64,000 nt of DNA from NCBI RefSeq assembly GCF_047238105.1, contig NZ_JBDFMD010000001.1, forward strand, positions 2,728,001 to 2,792,000. Reading direction: 5' to 3'. Of this stretch, positions 42,526 to 52,400 are shown one piece after another. The translations under genes were made by a program, and so were the position numbers. The stretch's first letter is position 1, and each line of letters opens with the position of its first letter. Under the pieces are notes generated by a model, which saw nothing but the letters and a program-made list of their open reading frames with translations, made no database searches and was not told the DNA's origin. This DNA comes from Paenibacillus_D sp047238105. Lineage in GTDB: Bacteria > Bacillota > Bacilli > Paenibacillales > Paenibacillaceae.

Positions 42526-43464
42526 TTAGCCCAGAATCGTCTCGATGCGCGCGAGCACATCCTCTTCCAGCTTTACGCCCGACGCTTTGACATTCTCCTC
42601 CACCTGCTCTGGACGGCTCGCGCCGATCAGGGCACTGGCTACGTTGGCTTGTCTCAGAATCCAGGCCAGCGCCAGTTGACCGACCGTCATGTCCAGCTCG
42701 ATGGCAACGCGATTCAACTCGATGACCTTGTTGATTTTCTCCTCGGTGACGCCCTTGCGCATCCCCTCCAGCTTGCCGGCCCGGCTGTCAGCCGGGATGT
42801 CGGCGAGGCTGCTGTATTTGCCCGTCAGCAGTCCCTGCGCCAGCGGCGAGAACACGACCTGCCCGACGCCGCTCCGTTCACCGAACGGGATCACTTCTTT
42901 CTCAATGTAGCGGTTGAACATATTGTAGATCGGCTGGTTGGCGATGAGGCGGTCCAGCAGATAACGGTCCGCTACCGCGTGTGCCTCAGCCATCAGCGAA
43001 GCCGACCATTCACTGACGCCGACGTACAGCACCTTGCCCTGCCGCACCAGATCATCCAGCGCACGCAGCGTCTCTTCGAGCGGCACGCCGGGATCGGGAC
43101 GATGACAGTAGTACAGATCCACATAATCGGCCCCCAGCCGCTTCAAGCTTGCATGCGCCTGTTCCATAATATGCTTGCGGGACAAGCCGCGATCGTTGGG
43201 ACCGTCGCCCATCTGTCCGAATACCTTCGTCGCCAGCACGTAAGACTCCCGCGGGAATTCCCGGAGTGTCTCGCCCATCAGCTTCTCCGCTTCGCCACGT
43301 TCGTAAACGTTTGCAGTATCAAAAAAATTCACGCCAAGTTCATACGCCTTCTGCATGGCCTTCACCGCGTTGTCACGCTCGACGTAGCCACCGTATGTCA
43401 ACCAGCTGCCAAGGCTGATCTCGCTGACCTTCAGTCCGCTTTTGCCCAATCTGCGATAATTCAT
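42526..43464 (-). CDS. Aldo/keto reductase (potassium-channel beta-subunit type)
   Basis: 312 residues with the catalytic tetrad regions: NFFDTANVYERGEAEKLMG (Asp, Tyr), VLATKVFG (Lys) and DLYYCHRPDPG (His). The opening MNYRRLGKSGLKVSEISLGSWL and the ASALIGASRPEQVEEN cofactor end resemble YajO/Kv-beta-like NADP-dependent reductases. ATG 43464 follows AGGAGA; an in-frame ATG six codons upstream lies ahead of that site. It is divergent to an HxlR regulator, which probably senses aldehyde or redox stress and controls this gene and the SDR gene. Confidence 0.9.
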   Translation of the reverse strand: MNYRRLGKSGLKVSEISLGSWLTYGGYVERDNAVKAMQKAYELGVNFFDTANVYERGEAEKLMGETLREFPRESYVLATKVFGQMGDGPNDRGLSRKHIMEQAHASLKRLGADYVDLYYCHRPDPGVPLEETLRALDDLVRQGKVLYVGVSEWSASLMAEAHAVADRYLLDRLIANQPIYNMFNRYIEKEVIPFGERSGVGQVVFSPLAQGLLTGKYSSLADIPADSRAGKLEGMRKGVTEEKINKVIELNRVAIELDMTVGQLALAWILRQANVASALIGASRPEQVEENVKASGVKLEEDVLARIETILG

Positions 43465-43607
43465 GTTCTCATCTCTCCTCATGTGTGATTAGTAGAGTGA
43501 GCCCTCGTTTGCTTCTTTCTCATATGGAGCCCGCATATCTTATTCTAGTGAAGTAAGGCGCATTTGGAAAGTAGTGAAAAAAGAATCACTTTATTATAAC
43601 AAGGATA

Positions 43608-43627
43608 GCTACTATACTATAAGTAAC
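43608..43627 (+). promoter_or_regulatory. Operator-like imperfect palindrome upstream of hxlR-type gene
   Basis: GCTACTATA and CTATAAGTAAC form an imperfect inverted repeat containing TATACT, a -10-like hexamer, 25 bases before the HxlR-type gene. HxlR-group proteins typically bind such TAC-rich palindromes, so autoregulation and control of the divergent reductase genes are likely. Confidence 0.4.
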
Positions 43628-43651
43628 CACTCTGCCAAAGGAGAGACTACG

Positions 43652-43984
43652 ATGAGCGTCAACAACTATATCCCCAAAGAACCTGCCACGATCGCCTGCA
43701 ATATCGAAAAAACACTGGAGGTGCTGGGCGGCAAATGGGCGTTTCTCGTGCTGCGGGAGCTGTTCGGCGGAACAAGACGGTTTGGTGAACTGCAGCGAGC
43801 CATCCCCTCCGTCAGCCCGCGTTCGCTGACGACGACGCTGCGCCATCTGGAAGAGATGGGCGTACTTGAGCGCGAGGTCCATCCGACTGTTCCGGTCACT
43901 GTGGAATATACGCTCACGCCGAAGGGCGAGGATCTGCACCAGATCATCAAGGAAATGAAGCTGTGGGCGGCGAGGTGGACGTAA
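43652..43984 (+). CDS. HxlR-family transcriptional regulator
   Basis: 110 residues, one winged-helix domain: IACNIEKTLEVLGGKWAFLVL, then RELFGGTRRFGELQRAIPSV, SPRSLTTTLRHLEEMGVLER and the wing VPVTVEYTLTPKGEDLHQ. One cysteine (position about 15) precedes the domain, as in redox- or aldehyde-sensing members such as HypR and HxlR, which often use that Cys. ATG 43652 follows AAAGGAG; longer readings run into the promoter palindrome. Divergent to the reductase pair at 41652-43464, its probable targets. Confidence 0.88.
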   Translation: MSVNNYIPKEPATIACNIEKTLEVLGGKWAFLVLRELFGGTRRFGELQRAIPSVSPRSLTTTLRHLEEMGVLEREVHPTVPVTVEYTLTPKGEDLHQIIKEMKLWAARWT

Positions 43985-44166
43985 GCGGAGCTGCGAATCG
44001 AAACGGCATTGCAGGCGGACTGCGAAAATCTGGTTGGCCCGAGCGTTGGTAGCTGCGGCCTGCACCACTGGCTTGTGACCAATCTCACAGCATTTCACTG
44101 GCGCCAAATGATATGCTTAAGCTATCAACGGATGTCCGCAGGCGGCCATCCCAGGAGGGCATGACG

Positions 44167-45456
44167 ATGCGATTTGACCTGCTTCCCCCAGCCGACCAAT
44201 TGATCTGGATGATGGACCGGATCTACCAATACGGTATGACGACGATGTCCGGCGGCAACCTGTCGCTGATCGATGACGCGGGTGATCTCTGGATTACGCC
44301 GGCGGGCGTCGACAAAGGCACCCTGACCCGCAAGGATATGGTGTGCGTGCATCGGGACGGGACCGTGACCGGACTGCACCGGCCGTCCAGCGAGCTGCCG
44401 TTCCACCAGATGATCTACCGCGCCCGCCCCGATCTGCGGGCTGTCGTGCATGCCCATCCCCCGGCATTGGTCTCCTTCAGCATGGCGCGGCGGATCCCCG
44501 ACACCCGGCTGCTGCCTTATGAAGGCCAGATCTGCGGGACGATCGGCATGGCAGATTACGCGCTGCCGGGCAGCGAGGAGCTCGGGGCCAACATTGCCGC
44601 CAGATTCGCCGCTGGCAGTCAGGCGGTGATGCTCGAGAATCATGGCGTGGTCGTCGGAGGCAGCGATCTGTTCGAGGCATTCCGGCGGTTCGAGACGCTG
44701 GACTTCTGTGCCCGTCTGGAGATCAATGCCCGCCGTCTGGGCGAGCCTCGGCTGCTCGGACCCGGGAGCTTCGACCTGGCTCACGCTGCCGATGTCCCGC
44801 CAATGCCAAAGTTCGCCCCCAAGGGCTGCACCACGACCGAACGAGAAGCACGCCGTGAAATCTGTACACTGGTGAAGCGTTCCTACGCCCAGCGCTTGTT
44901 CACCAGTACACAGGGCACGTTCTCCCAGCGGGTCGACGGCGAGCGGTTCGTCATCACGCCGTACGACATGGACAGGCACTATCTGGAGCCCGAAGACCTG
45001 GTCGCGATCCATGACGGCGCCCGGGAGCAGGGCAAGCGACCGAGCCGTTCCGTCCATCTCCACCGGCTCATCTATGAGCAGCACCCGCATGTACAGTCGA
45101 TTATCATCGCACATCCGCCGGGGATCATGGCCTATGCGGTGACCGATACGCCATTCGACTCGCGGACAATCCCCGAGAGTTATATCCTGCTGCGGCGATG
45201 TCCCAAGCTTCCCTTCGACGCAGTCTACGCGCAGCCCGAGACGACGGCAGCCGTCTTCGCTCCGGACACGCCGATTGCGCTGGTAGAGAATAACTGCGTC
45301 ATCGTCACCGGCCAGAGCCTGCTGCAGGCGTTTGACCGGCTGGAGGTGGCCGAGTACAGCGCCAAGGCCATGATCGCCGCCCGCGAGCTGGGCGAGATCG
45401 TCCCGATCGACGATGCCGAGATCGAGGAGCTCAAGACAGCTTTCAAGCTGCCGTGA
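44167..45456 (+). CDS. Tandem class II aldolase/adducin-domain protein
   Basis: 429 residues consisting of two class II aldolase/adducin domains. Domain 1 (about 1-200) keeps the metal site: Glu76 (PSSELPFHQ), His95 and His97 (VVHAHPP) and His159 (ENHGVVV). Domain 2 (about 225-425) has the same layout but lost the ligands: the equivalent positions read SVHLH, IIAHPP with only one His, and ENNCVIV with Asn instead of His. One active zinc site and one structural or regulatory domain per chain are therefore likely. Class II aldolases cleave sugar phosphates; the actual substrate is unknown. I start at ATG 44167, eight bases after AGGAGG, rather than the ATG two codons earlier. Confidence 0.8.
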   Translation: MRFDLLPPADQLIWMMDRIYQYGMTTMSGGNLSLIDDAGDLWITPAGVDKGTLTRKDMVCVHRDGTVTGLHRPSSELPFHQMIYRARPDLRAVVHAHPPALVSFSMARRIPDTRLLPYEGQICGTIGMADYALPGSEELGANIAARFAAGSQAVMLENHGVVVGGSDLFEAFRRFETLDFCARLEINARRLGEPRLLGPGSFDLAHAADVPPMPKFAPKGCTTTEREARREICTLVKRSYAQRLFTSTQGTFSQRVDGERFVITPYDMDRHYLEPEDLVAIHDGAREQGKRPSRSVHLHRLIYEQHPHVQSIIIAHPPGIMAYAVTDTPFDSRTIPESYILLRRCPKLPFDAVYAQPETTAAVFAPDTPIALVENNCVIVTGQSLLQAFDRLEVAEYSAKAMIAARELGEIVPIDDAEIEELKTAFKLP

Positions 45457-45638
45457 GGCGGATGACGAACAGCTTCCGGACTAGAAATTTCCGATGCGGC
45501 CCAGGTGCGACATTCCAGATATAGTTTCTATACTTGCAGCCCAAGGCCGCCTCATTGCAGATATAGATCCAACAACCACCGATCCAAATAGTAACTTTTT
45601 TACCCCTGGGTTGGTGATATCCCATCCGCCAGCCGGAT

Positions 45639-46934
45639 TTAGCGCTCCCGGTGCACCATGTAGTCCAGCGCCTGTGCCAGCACCTCGCCGCCCCGCGGGC
45701 AGTCGCGCATTGCCTCTGTCGCGAGGCAGTATCGCTCCCACATCTGCCGGCGCGCTCCATCTTCGCCGAGCATCGTCACGAAGGTCGGACGGCCGTGCCC
45801 CTGGTCCTGACGGACCGGTTTGCCGAGCAGGCGGTCATCACCCTCTGCGTCAAGCAGGTCATCCTTAATCTGAAAGGCGATGCCTGCGTGATAAGCAAAC
45901 CGCTTGAGCGCCTCAAGCTCCGCAGCATCTGCCTGTGCCAGCATAGCAGGCATGAGCAGCGCCGCCTCGAAACCGATGCCTGTCTTATAGAAGCAGAGCG
46001 TCTCCAATTGTTCCAGCGTCAGCGTTGTGCCCTTGGCCTGCAGATCCAGCGCCTGCCCCCGGCACAGATCCTCAGCCTTCTCTGCAGAATAACGGATCAG
46101 CGCAAGCACTGTATGCGGATCAAAAGCGGACAAAGCGGCCTGTTCCTGCACAGCACGCTGGATCAACAGCAGCCCGGTTAGCTCCGCCGTGGCGCTGTCA
46201 TGGACGCGATGCAGCGTCGGACGCCCCCGGCGCAGCGAGGCATCATCCTGGGAAGGCAAGTCGTCAAAGATCAGCGAAGCAGTGTGCATATACTCGAGCG
46301 ACCGCAGCATAGGCAGGATGGAAGCGGCTGGCAGATCGTAAACCTCCACCCCCATCACCCAGCTGAGCACAGGACGAAGACGTTTACCTCCGGCAGCGAG
46401 AATATAGTTGGCCGCATCCGTTAGCGGCTCTGTCATCGCCGGGATCGAGGGTGCCGGTTTCAACTGCAACGCCCCATCGATCTGTTCCTTTGCGGTCTGG
46501 ATGATCGTTCCGAAGCGAGCCTTAGCCGCCCGTTCCTCCTTCAGGTGCGCCGCCAGCCGGTCCCGCAGCAGCTTGTCGAAAAAATCCACATCGTCCGCCC
46601 GCTCTACCATCGTCAGGATCATTCGGTCGAATGCCGACGCCTCAGGAGTCAGAGCAGCCATCAGCTCGGCGTACCGCTCGTCGCCGATCCTGGCCTTGCA
46701 GCGCTTCAAGCCATTGATCGCCCGGTTCAGGATAACCTCCCGGGCCTGGGGATCTCCGCCATACACCTGGTGAGTCAGATAGCTGATCACAGCCCAATAC
46801 AATTCGTAAGGATTGATCAGATCCTGGCGGCTGTCCCGGTAAGTCAAATAGTACGTGTAGGGCGTGACTGCACCTTCCTTTAAATCATCGGTAAGATCCG
46901 CGAAGTCGTCGGCCAACTTTCGCCGAGAGGACTC
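45639..46934 (-). pseudogene. Polyprenyl synthetase gene, 5' end separated by an IS insertion
   Basis: About 430 residues of a trans-isoprenyl diphosphate synthase remain. A helical N-terminal part of about 150 residues (starting SSRRKLADDFADLTDDLKEG) precedes the catalytic domain with GGKRLRPVLSW, the first Asp-rich motif IFDDLPSQDDASLRRGRPTLH, KTGIGFEAALL, and the second motif FQIKDDLLDAEGDD. It would join isopentenyl diphosphate units onto an allylic primer; the chain length is unknown. An IS200/IS605 element sits right where the first codons should be. Joining 46934 to 48555 gives ATG AAA ATG AAT ACT CCC GAG TCC in frame, with GAGGT upstream of that ATG. As it stands, the product could only be made from an IS-borne start. 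Confidence 0.75.
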
Positions 46935-47067
46935 CCACTTCTTCAAGTGGTGAGGTGAACCAGTGACTTCTCGTCTAGCCCACAAAATCTTCTTTCCTTT
47001 TCTCCTTTGCGACGGTATAATGAATAGGAACATACATTCGCTTATCGGGTAAAAAGGGAGTGACTTC

Positions 47068-48506
47068 ATGTCCGTGCCAAAATCCGAATATCGAACGTTT
47101 CAAGTGTGGATCAAACCAGGGCATCCGTTATTTTCTTACCTCGATGAAACATGCCAACATGCTAAGAATCTGTATAATACGGCTACCTTTTATATCCGAC
47201 AAGTGTTTACTGCCAGGGGGCAGTCTGCTGCTTGCCAACCGTTGCAACGGCATGTGATGGATACCCTCTCCGCGCATCTGGATGCGGTGAACGAGCGAAG
47301 AAGTGCGAAAAATCATGCTCGTCCCTTTGTGTTGCCCTCGCCGGAGCGGCCCTTCCTCTCGTATGCCCTCCTGGATGCCTTGTTTAAGGTGATGAACCAG
47401 CCGGATTACCGTTCGCTTCCTGCACAAAGCAGCCAAGGCATCCTGAAGGTGGCTTTTCAGAACGGGGCTTCCTTTTTCGCCAGTATGAAGTCGTACCGCC
47501 AGCATCCGGAGCGATTTACGGGCAAGCCGAAGATGCCGGGCTATGCTCGAAGCAAGGTGAAGGAAGTGGTGTTCTCGAATCAGGACTGCGTCATCAAAGA
47601 AGGGAAATATCTTAAACTCCCTCGAATCAAACGGCAACTGAACATCGGCAAGCTGGGCTGTAAGAACGGCAAGCTCATGCAGGTGCGTGTCGTCCCTCGT
47701 CATGGGCACTATGTTGTCGAACTGATCTTCGCTTGCCCTCTGAAAGTGGCGAAACCGGTAGCGGACGCCGCTCCATCTGCATGTTGCATGGCGATTGATC
47801 TCGGCGTGGACAATCTCGCAACCATGGTCACGACAACCGGCGCGCAGCCGATGATCGTGAAGGGCGGGATCGTCAAAGCGATCAATCAATACTACAACAA
47901 GATGAAAGCGCACTACTCACGTATTCTTCGCCACGGCAGTGACCCGCGAGAAGGCCAGCATACGTCCAAACGATTGGAACGCTTGCACCTGCAGCGCTAT
48001 CGCCGAATCAAGGACCTGTTTCACAAGGTCAGTCATCACATGGTCAGGCTGGCCGTAGAGGCGCGTATCGGCACCATCGTGATCGGCAAAAACACAGGAT
48101 GGAAGCAAGGCACCGGCATGGGACGGTGCAACAATCAGTCATTCTGTCACCTCCCCACGGGCTGCTCATTGGGATGATCCAGTATAAGGCAGCAGAGCAA
48201 GGCATCACGGTGATCGTGACCGAAGAAGCGTATACGTCCAAAGCAAGCTTCCTGGATCACGATCCGTTACCGCGCTTTGATGAGGCGGTGACCTGTACCT
48301 TCTCCGGCAAGCGGATCCACCGTGGGCTGTATGTGAGCCCACTTGGCATGATTCATGCCGATGTGAACGGAGCGGCCAATATCCTGCGCAAAGTATTCCC
48401 AAACGTACGTGCCAAACGCATGGATGGGATAGAGGGGTTGGATGGTAACCAGTCCGTCAACGTGTCAACTCCACAGGTGTTAAGCATCCTGAGAAAGTCA
48501 GGTTGA
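47068..48506 (+). pseudogene. tnpB: TnpB RNA-guided nuclease gene with one frameshift
   Basis: Two frames together give a full TnpB: the first runs 47068-48177, the second resumes at about 48153 and ends at 48506. The RuvC-like site is complete across both: Asp244 in AIDLGVDN, Glu in VIVTEEAYTSKASFLD and Asp in HADVNGAANI. The usual CxxC zinc finger between the last two motifs is absent, as in the TnpB subgroup with SFLD...GKRIHRGLY. The break lies in CTCCCC (48151-48156): adding one C would restore SFCHLPHGLLIGMIQ. It is either a true inactivating mutation or a sequencing error. ATG 47068 follows AAAGGGAG. Confidence 0.8.
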
Positions 48507-48554
48507 GACATCTGAAACCCCCACTTCAGCCGTGCGTCAGCATCGGCAAGTGGC
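48400..48554 (+). ncRNA. Probable omega-RNA (reRNA) at the right end
   Basis: In IS200/IS605 elements the guide RNA of TnpB overlaps the 3' end of tnpB and finishes at the right-end boundary, with the guide taken from flanking DNA. Position and the right-end hairpin at 48519-48553 fit; the 5' end is unknown. The guide would start at 48555 with GGGAGTATTCATTTT, i.e. the first codons of the interrupted gene. Confidence 0.35.
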
Positions 48555-48572
48555 GGGAGTATTCATTTTCAT
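48555..48572 (-). pseudogene. Detached first codons of the polyprenyl synthetase gene
   Basis: Minus strand ATG AAA ATG AAT ACT CCC, with AATGAGGT upstream as ribosome site. It reads in frame into the remaining gene body at 46934 if the IS is removed. The region 48573-48742 otherwise holds no gene; it should contain the original promoter of this gene on the minus strand and that of the PH-domain gene on the plus strand. Confidence 0.55.
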
Positions 48573-48742
48573 CGATGTCTACCTCATTGGGTTCTTTTTA
48601 CCTACGACCATTAGTATGATACATACGGACCAGCTTAGAATAGGTTACGAAAAGCAAGCCTCCCGGGTATAGGAAAAAAGAGGATTCACCAGCAATGAGG
48701 AGAAAAGGTAAACTATATGAAATTCAATCTTAGGAGGTATCC

Positions 48743-49114
48743 ATGATGTCTGGCATCCAACAAATGCTTCAATGGACATTTATGTCCGAATGCCCCGTTC
48801 CCGGGGACGTGAACGAACTGCTGGTTCAAGGGGAAGTTGCCGTAGCGGCCTACAAAACAATCCGCGACAGCGCGGTATTTACCAATAAGCGGCTGATCGT
48901 CCGGGATGCGCAGGGCTTGACGGGCAAAAAAGTAGAGATCTACTCGCTCCCTTACGAATCGATCCATATGTGGTCGACCGAAAATGCCGGCAGCTTCCTC
49001 GATGTGAATGCGGAGGTTGAACTGTGGACCAAAGCCGGCAAAATCAAAATTAACCTGCGAAAAGGCATCGATATCCGCAAACTGGATCGCCTGATCGCTG
49101 AGGCCTTGCTGTGA
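48743..49114 (+). CDS. Bacterial PH-domain protein
   Basis: 123 residues. The core (about 30-120) reads VAVAAYKTIRDSAVFTNKRLIVRDAQGLTGKKVEIYSLPYESIHMWSTE, the pattern of bacterial pleckstrin-homology proteins (bPH_1, YvbH-like), followed by ELWTKAGKIKINLRKG and a final helix. These small cytoplasmic proteins have unclear roles and are sometimes stress-linked. The start may be ATG 48743 or the adjoining ATG 48746; both follow AGGAGG. Confidence 0.8.
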   Translation: MMSGIQQMLQWTFMSECPVPGDVNELLVQGEVAVAAYKTIRDSAVFTNKRLIVRDAQGLTGKKVEIYSLPYESIHMWSTENAGSFLDVNAEVELWTKAGKIKINLRKGIDIRKLDRLIAEALL

Positions 49115-49126
49115 GGAGTTCCCCTG

Positions 49127-49290
49127 CAACGACCCTTTCTGCCGCTCGCATACCAGCTTTGGCCTCTCTAACCTTGTTGCAGCACCCCCGTTTACAGACC
49201 GATAACGGATCCACTGTCCGCAGGCAGCTCTAAAAACACGCCCATGCTCGAAATAAGAGCTACTGTGTCCGTTCGTGAGCGAGCACTATC
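49127..49290. repeat. Cluster of dispersed intergenic repeat fragments
   Basis: The gene-free gap 49115-49427 contains TGCAACGACCCTTTCTGCCG (about 49127), shared with the array at 25680-25780, and CTGTGTCCGTTCGTGAGCGA (about 49262), nearly identical to a stretch at 20641. No frame, ribosome site or stable long hairpin explains the conservation. Confidence 0.55.
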
Positions 49291-49361
49291 AGCGGTCTTC
49301 TTCCCTACTCCGTCGACCTACTGATCCACATGTTAAAGTGTTGCATCATTTCCTAAACAAC

Positions 49362-49396
49362 GAGAAAGGGCCGACCCTTAGCGGTCTGCCCTTTTC
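49362..49396. terminator. Terminator between convergent genes
   Basis: AAAGGGC-C-GACC and GGTC-T-GCCCTTTT pair around a short loop with one internal mismatch; T residues follow on the plus strand and A residues precede it for the minus strand. It separates the PH-domain gene from the surface-protein gene. Confidence 0.75.
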
Positions 49397-49427
49397 TGGT
49401 GTTGACTCTTGTAAAGCAACTAAGCTC

Positions 49428-52400
49428 CTATCGTTGTAAAGCATCTACCATTCTAAGAATCATGACGATAGCTTCTGCACGCGTACTCGTTCCATCCGGA
49501 ATAAAGTAATGATCTCCCCTACCTTGCGCCATGCCCTGCTGCTGAGCAACTGCAATCAGCGGCTTCGCCCAAGCAGGGATGTCCGCATCATCAGCAAACG
49601 TCGTCGATACCAGGCCTGTCATCGGAGTCCCATTCATCGCGCGAATGATCATGACGGTCATCTCTATGCGGTTTATGCGACGTTGCGGATAAAAGCTGCC
49701 ATCCGGGTACCCCTGGGCGATACCTAGTGCCATCAGATGGCTGATAGGCTCGCGCGCCCAGTCTGGCCAAGTCCCCCCTGGGGACATGTGGCGATCTGTC
49801 TGCGCTTCATCCCGGAATCCCAGGGCACGGCTCAACATGACCGCAAACTCGGCCCTGGTCACATAACCCTGAGGCTTGAAGGTCCGATCGGGATAACCGG
49901 ACACCATCCCCATTTTGACGGCTCTTGTGATGGCCTCTTCCGCCCAGTGCCCCGCAACATCGGTCAATGAAATCGCCAGGCCAAGAGCTTCTTCTTCAGG
50001 CGGTCCAACAACGCCGCCTTCTTCTTCCATCGTCGGCTGCTCAGACTGTTGTTCCTCCGGACTCACTGGCGGAACGGCCCCCTGTGCTGGACCAGGGATT
50101 GGACCGGTTACTGGCCCACTCCCAGGGCCCGGATCCGTACCGGGATCCGTTCCTGGGTCCGTACCGGGATCTGGCCGCGCCGTGATGGTTAGCGGAACGG
50201 CGGTCTGATAAGCACCAAATTGGGCTATCAGCTCCGTCTCGCCTTCTTCTAAGCCAGTTATCGTCCCGTCCAGACCGACGGAAGCGAATTCTGGATGCAG
50301 CACTTCAAATGTCGTCTGGTCCGTGATCGCTTGCTCGGTCTCGTCCCAATAACGGGCAAGAACACGAGGTGTGAAGCTGGCGCCGGCCTGGACTGAATAC
50401 TGCTCTTCTGTAAATGCAATCGCTTCGATCAGCGGAACGAACTCCACCTCCACCGCTTCACCCATCTGCTCACCGTCCAGGAATGCCCTGACCGTCGCTG
50501 AGCCTGGCGTTAGCGCGGTCAGAGACGCGCTATAAACGCCGAAGTCCGATTCGGTCACGGTGCCCATCTCACCCAGACTGCTCGTGATCGATACATCGCC
50601 CCCGCTTTGCGTCAACGCATTGCCCAGTCTGTCCACAAGCCGCAAGGTAAGGGCAGACGCATAACCTTCGTCAGCAGGCAGCCGCTCCGGCGTGGCAGTG
50701 AGTACGGAGCTGTGGCTATCCGGGTCAGCCGACGTAAACGTAACCTCCGTCTCAAGATCCATCGGCTCGCCGTCCAGAACAACACCGACCGTGGCTCTGC
50801 CTGTTGCGGTCGAATGCAGCAGCGTCTGATATACCCCCGGCTCAACCTTGGTCACCGGGCTCACCGACCCTAATGTCGTGCTGAATGACACACTGGACGC
50901 ATCGGCATCGATACGGTTGCCCCATTCGTCACCAAGCTCGAGCTGTACAAGAGTGCCGTCCGTTTCGTGTACCGTCAACTGCTCTTGCGCTGCCTCCAAC
51001 GAGGAGCCCGCTCTGTCGGGCGCACCTGGATTAATGTCCACGGACAAGGCGGAACGCGCTTCCAAGCCATTGACGGTCGCCGTAATGGTCACGGTCCCTG
51101 CCTGCTCGGAACGGTAGGACGCTTTGAAGATCCCGTCTCCACCGTATTCGACGTCGCCCAACATGCCGCTATCCGCCGCAAACACGACTTCGTCAGTCGC
51201 GACCCGCAGCGGATTGCCCTCGTTATCTGCCAGCCGGAACAACACATCTACCGTCTCGCCTGCCCTGGCGGTACGGGGCGAGACTGCTGCCCAATCGGAT
51301 TGTCCTCTTGCACTTAAGGTGATCTGGACAAACTGCTGCACGCTTTGGGCGTCGCCTTCCGGCCGATTGCCTCCCAGCACGTTGAAGCCGTTCCGCCCCA
51401 CACTCCATATCGACCTGTCTGAGAGCAATATACTTGTATGGTAATTGCCGCCGGCTACGGCCTTCACTTCAGGCAGCAAGCCCTCTCTGAACGCCGTCGC
51501 TTGTCCCGGCACCGGATCTGACGCCCCCTCAGTAGCTCTGCCCAGCTGGTAAGACTCATTATCTCCCCATGTCCACAACGTGCCATTACTCTTCAAGGCC
51601 GCTGTAAACAGGAAGCTTGCAGTGATGCTGGTGACATTGTCCAGCGCCATGCCATCGGCCTGCAGTACCGCGACCGCTCTTCTGGAGAATGAGTAGTCTC
51701 CCGTACCCAGCTGTCCTGTGGAATTGTCCCCCCATCCCCGGACGGTGCCATCGGCTCGCAAGGCAAATGAGTTGTAGCCTCTGGCCGAGATGGACTGGAC
51801 TTCATGCAAGGCCGTACCTTCCTGCTCGTCTAAGACAGGCACCGGATAAGGTCTGGAGGTTTGCGTGCCATCCCCTAACTGGCCGTTGGTGTTCATCCCC
51901 CACGCCAGCACCCTGCCGTCTTCCGTTAGTGCGAGCGAATGATATTGACCTGCGGCGACCGCCCGGATGCCTTCCAGCTCCACTCCGGGCGCCGCCATCA
52001 CTTTGCGGGGCGTATTCACCGTGAAATCGCCGCTGCCGCTGCCAAGCTCCCCATACATGTTCAAGCCCCAGCTCCACACTTGTCCTTCCTCATCAAGCAC
52101 CAGGGTATGGGAATCGCCAGCAGAGATCTGCGTAATCTTCCGTTGATCAAAACCGCCGATCTCCATCGCCAGGTTGGCTGTACCGCTGCGTCCCAGCTGC
52201 CCCATATTGTTCGTTCCCCAGGAATACACCGCACCTTCACTGCTCAGCGCAAGGGCGTGCTGGGCCCCTACAGACACAGCAGCGATCCCCCTCAATGTCT
52301 CCCCGTTGCCGTTCTTGACGACCGAGGCGTATGCCCTGTTCCCCGTCGTCCCGACGCCAAGCTGCCCTGCCGTATTGCGGCCCCATGACCGAACGGTTCC

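Larger units (their letters stand above)
46935..48554 (+). mobile_element. IS200/IS605-type element with tnpB only
   Basis: Length about 1,620 bases. The left end carries hairpin CCACTT-CTTC-AAGTGG (46935-46950), the right end CCACTT...CAAGTGG (48521-48553), as in IS605-group elements that are recognised by hairpins rather than terminal inverted repeats. There is no target duplication and no tnpA, so the element is IS1341-like and would need a TnpA in trans to move. Its single gene is a frameshifted tnpB. Boundaries are set by the hairpins and by the in-frame restoration of the interrupted gene; an error of a few bases is possible. Confidence 0.75.

Noticed and set aside
45457..45638. Possible small gene between the aldolase and polyprenyl synthetase genes
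   Set aside because: No frame with a ribosome site or plausible composition; nothing but weak AT-rich sequence is seen.
45639..47069. Polyprenyl synthetase as an intact 476-residue protein
   Set aside because: Its first 45 or so codons lie within the IS element and read as non-protein-like sequence; the native start is on the other side of the insertion.
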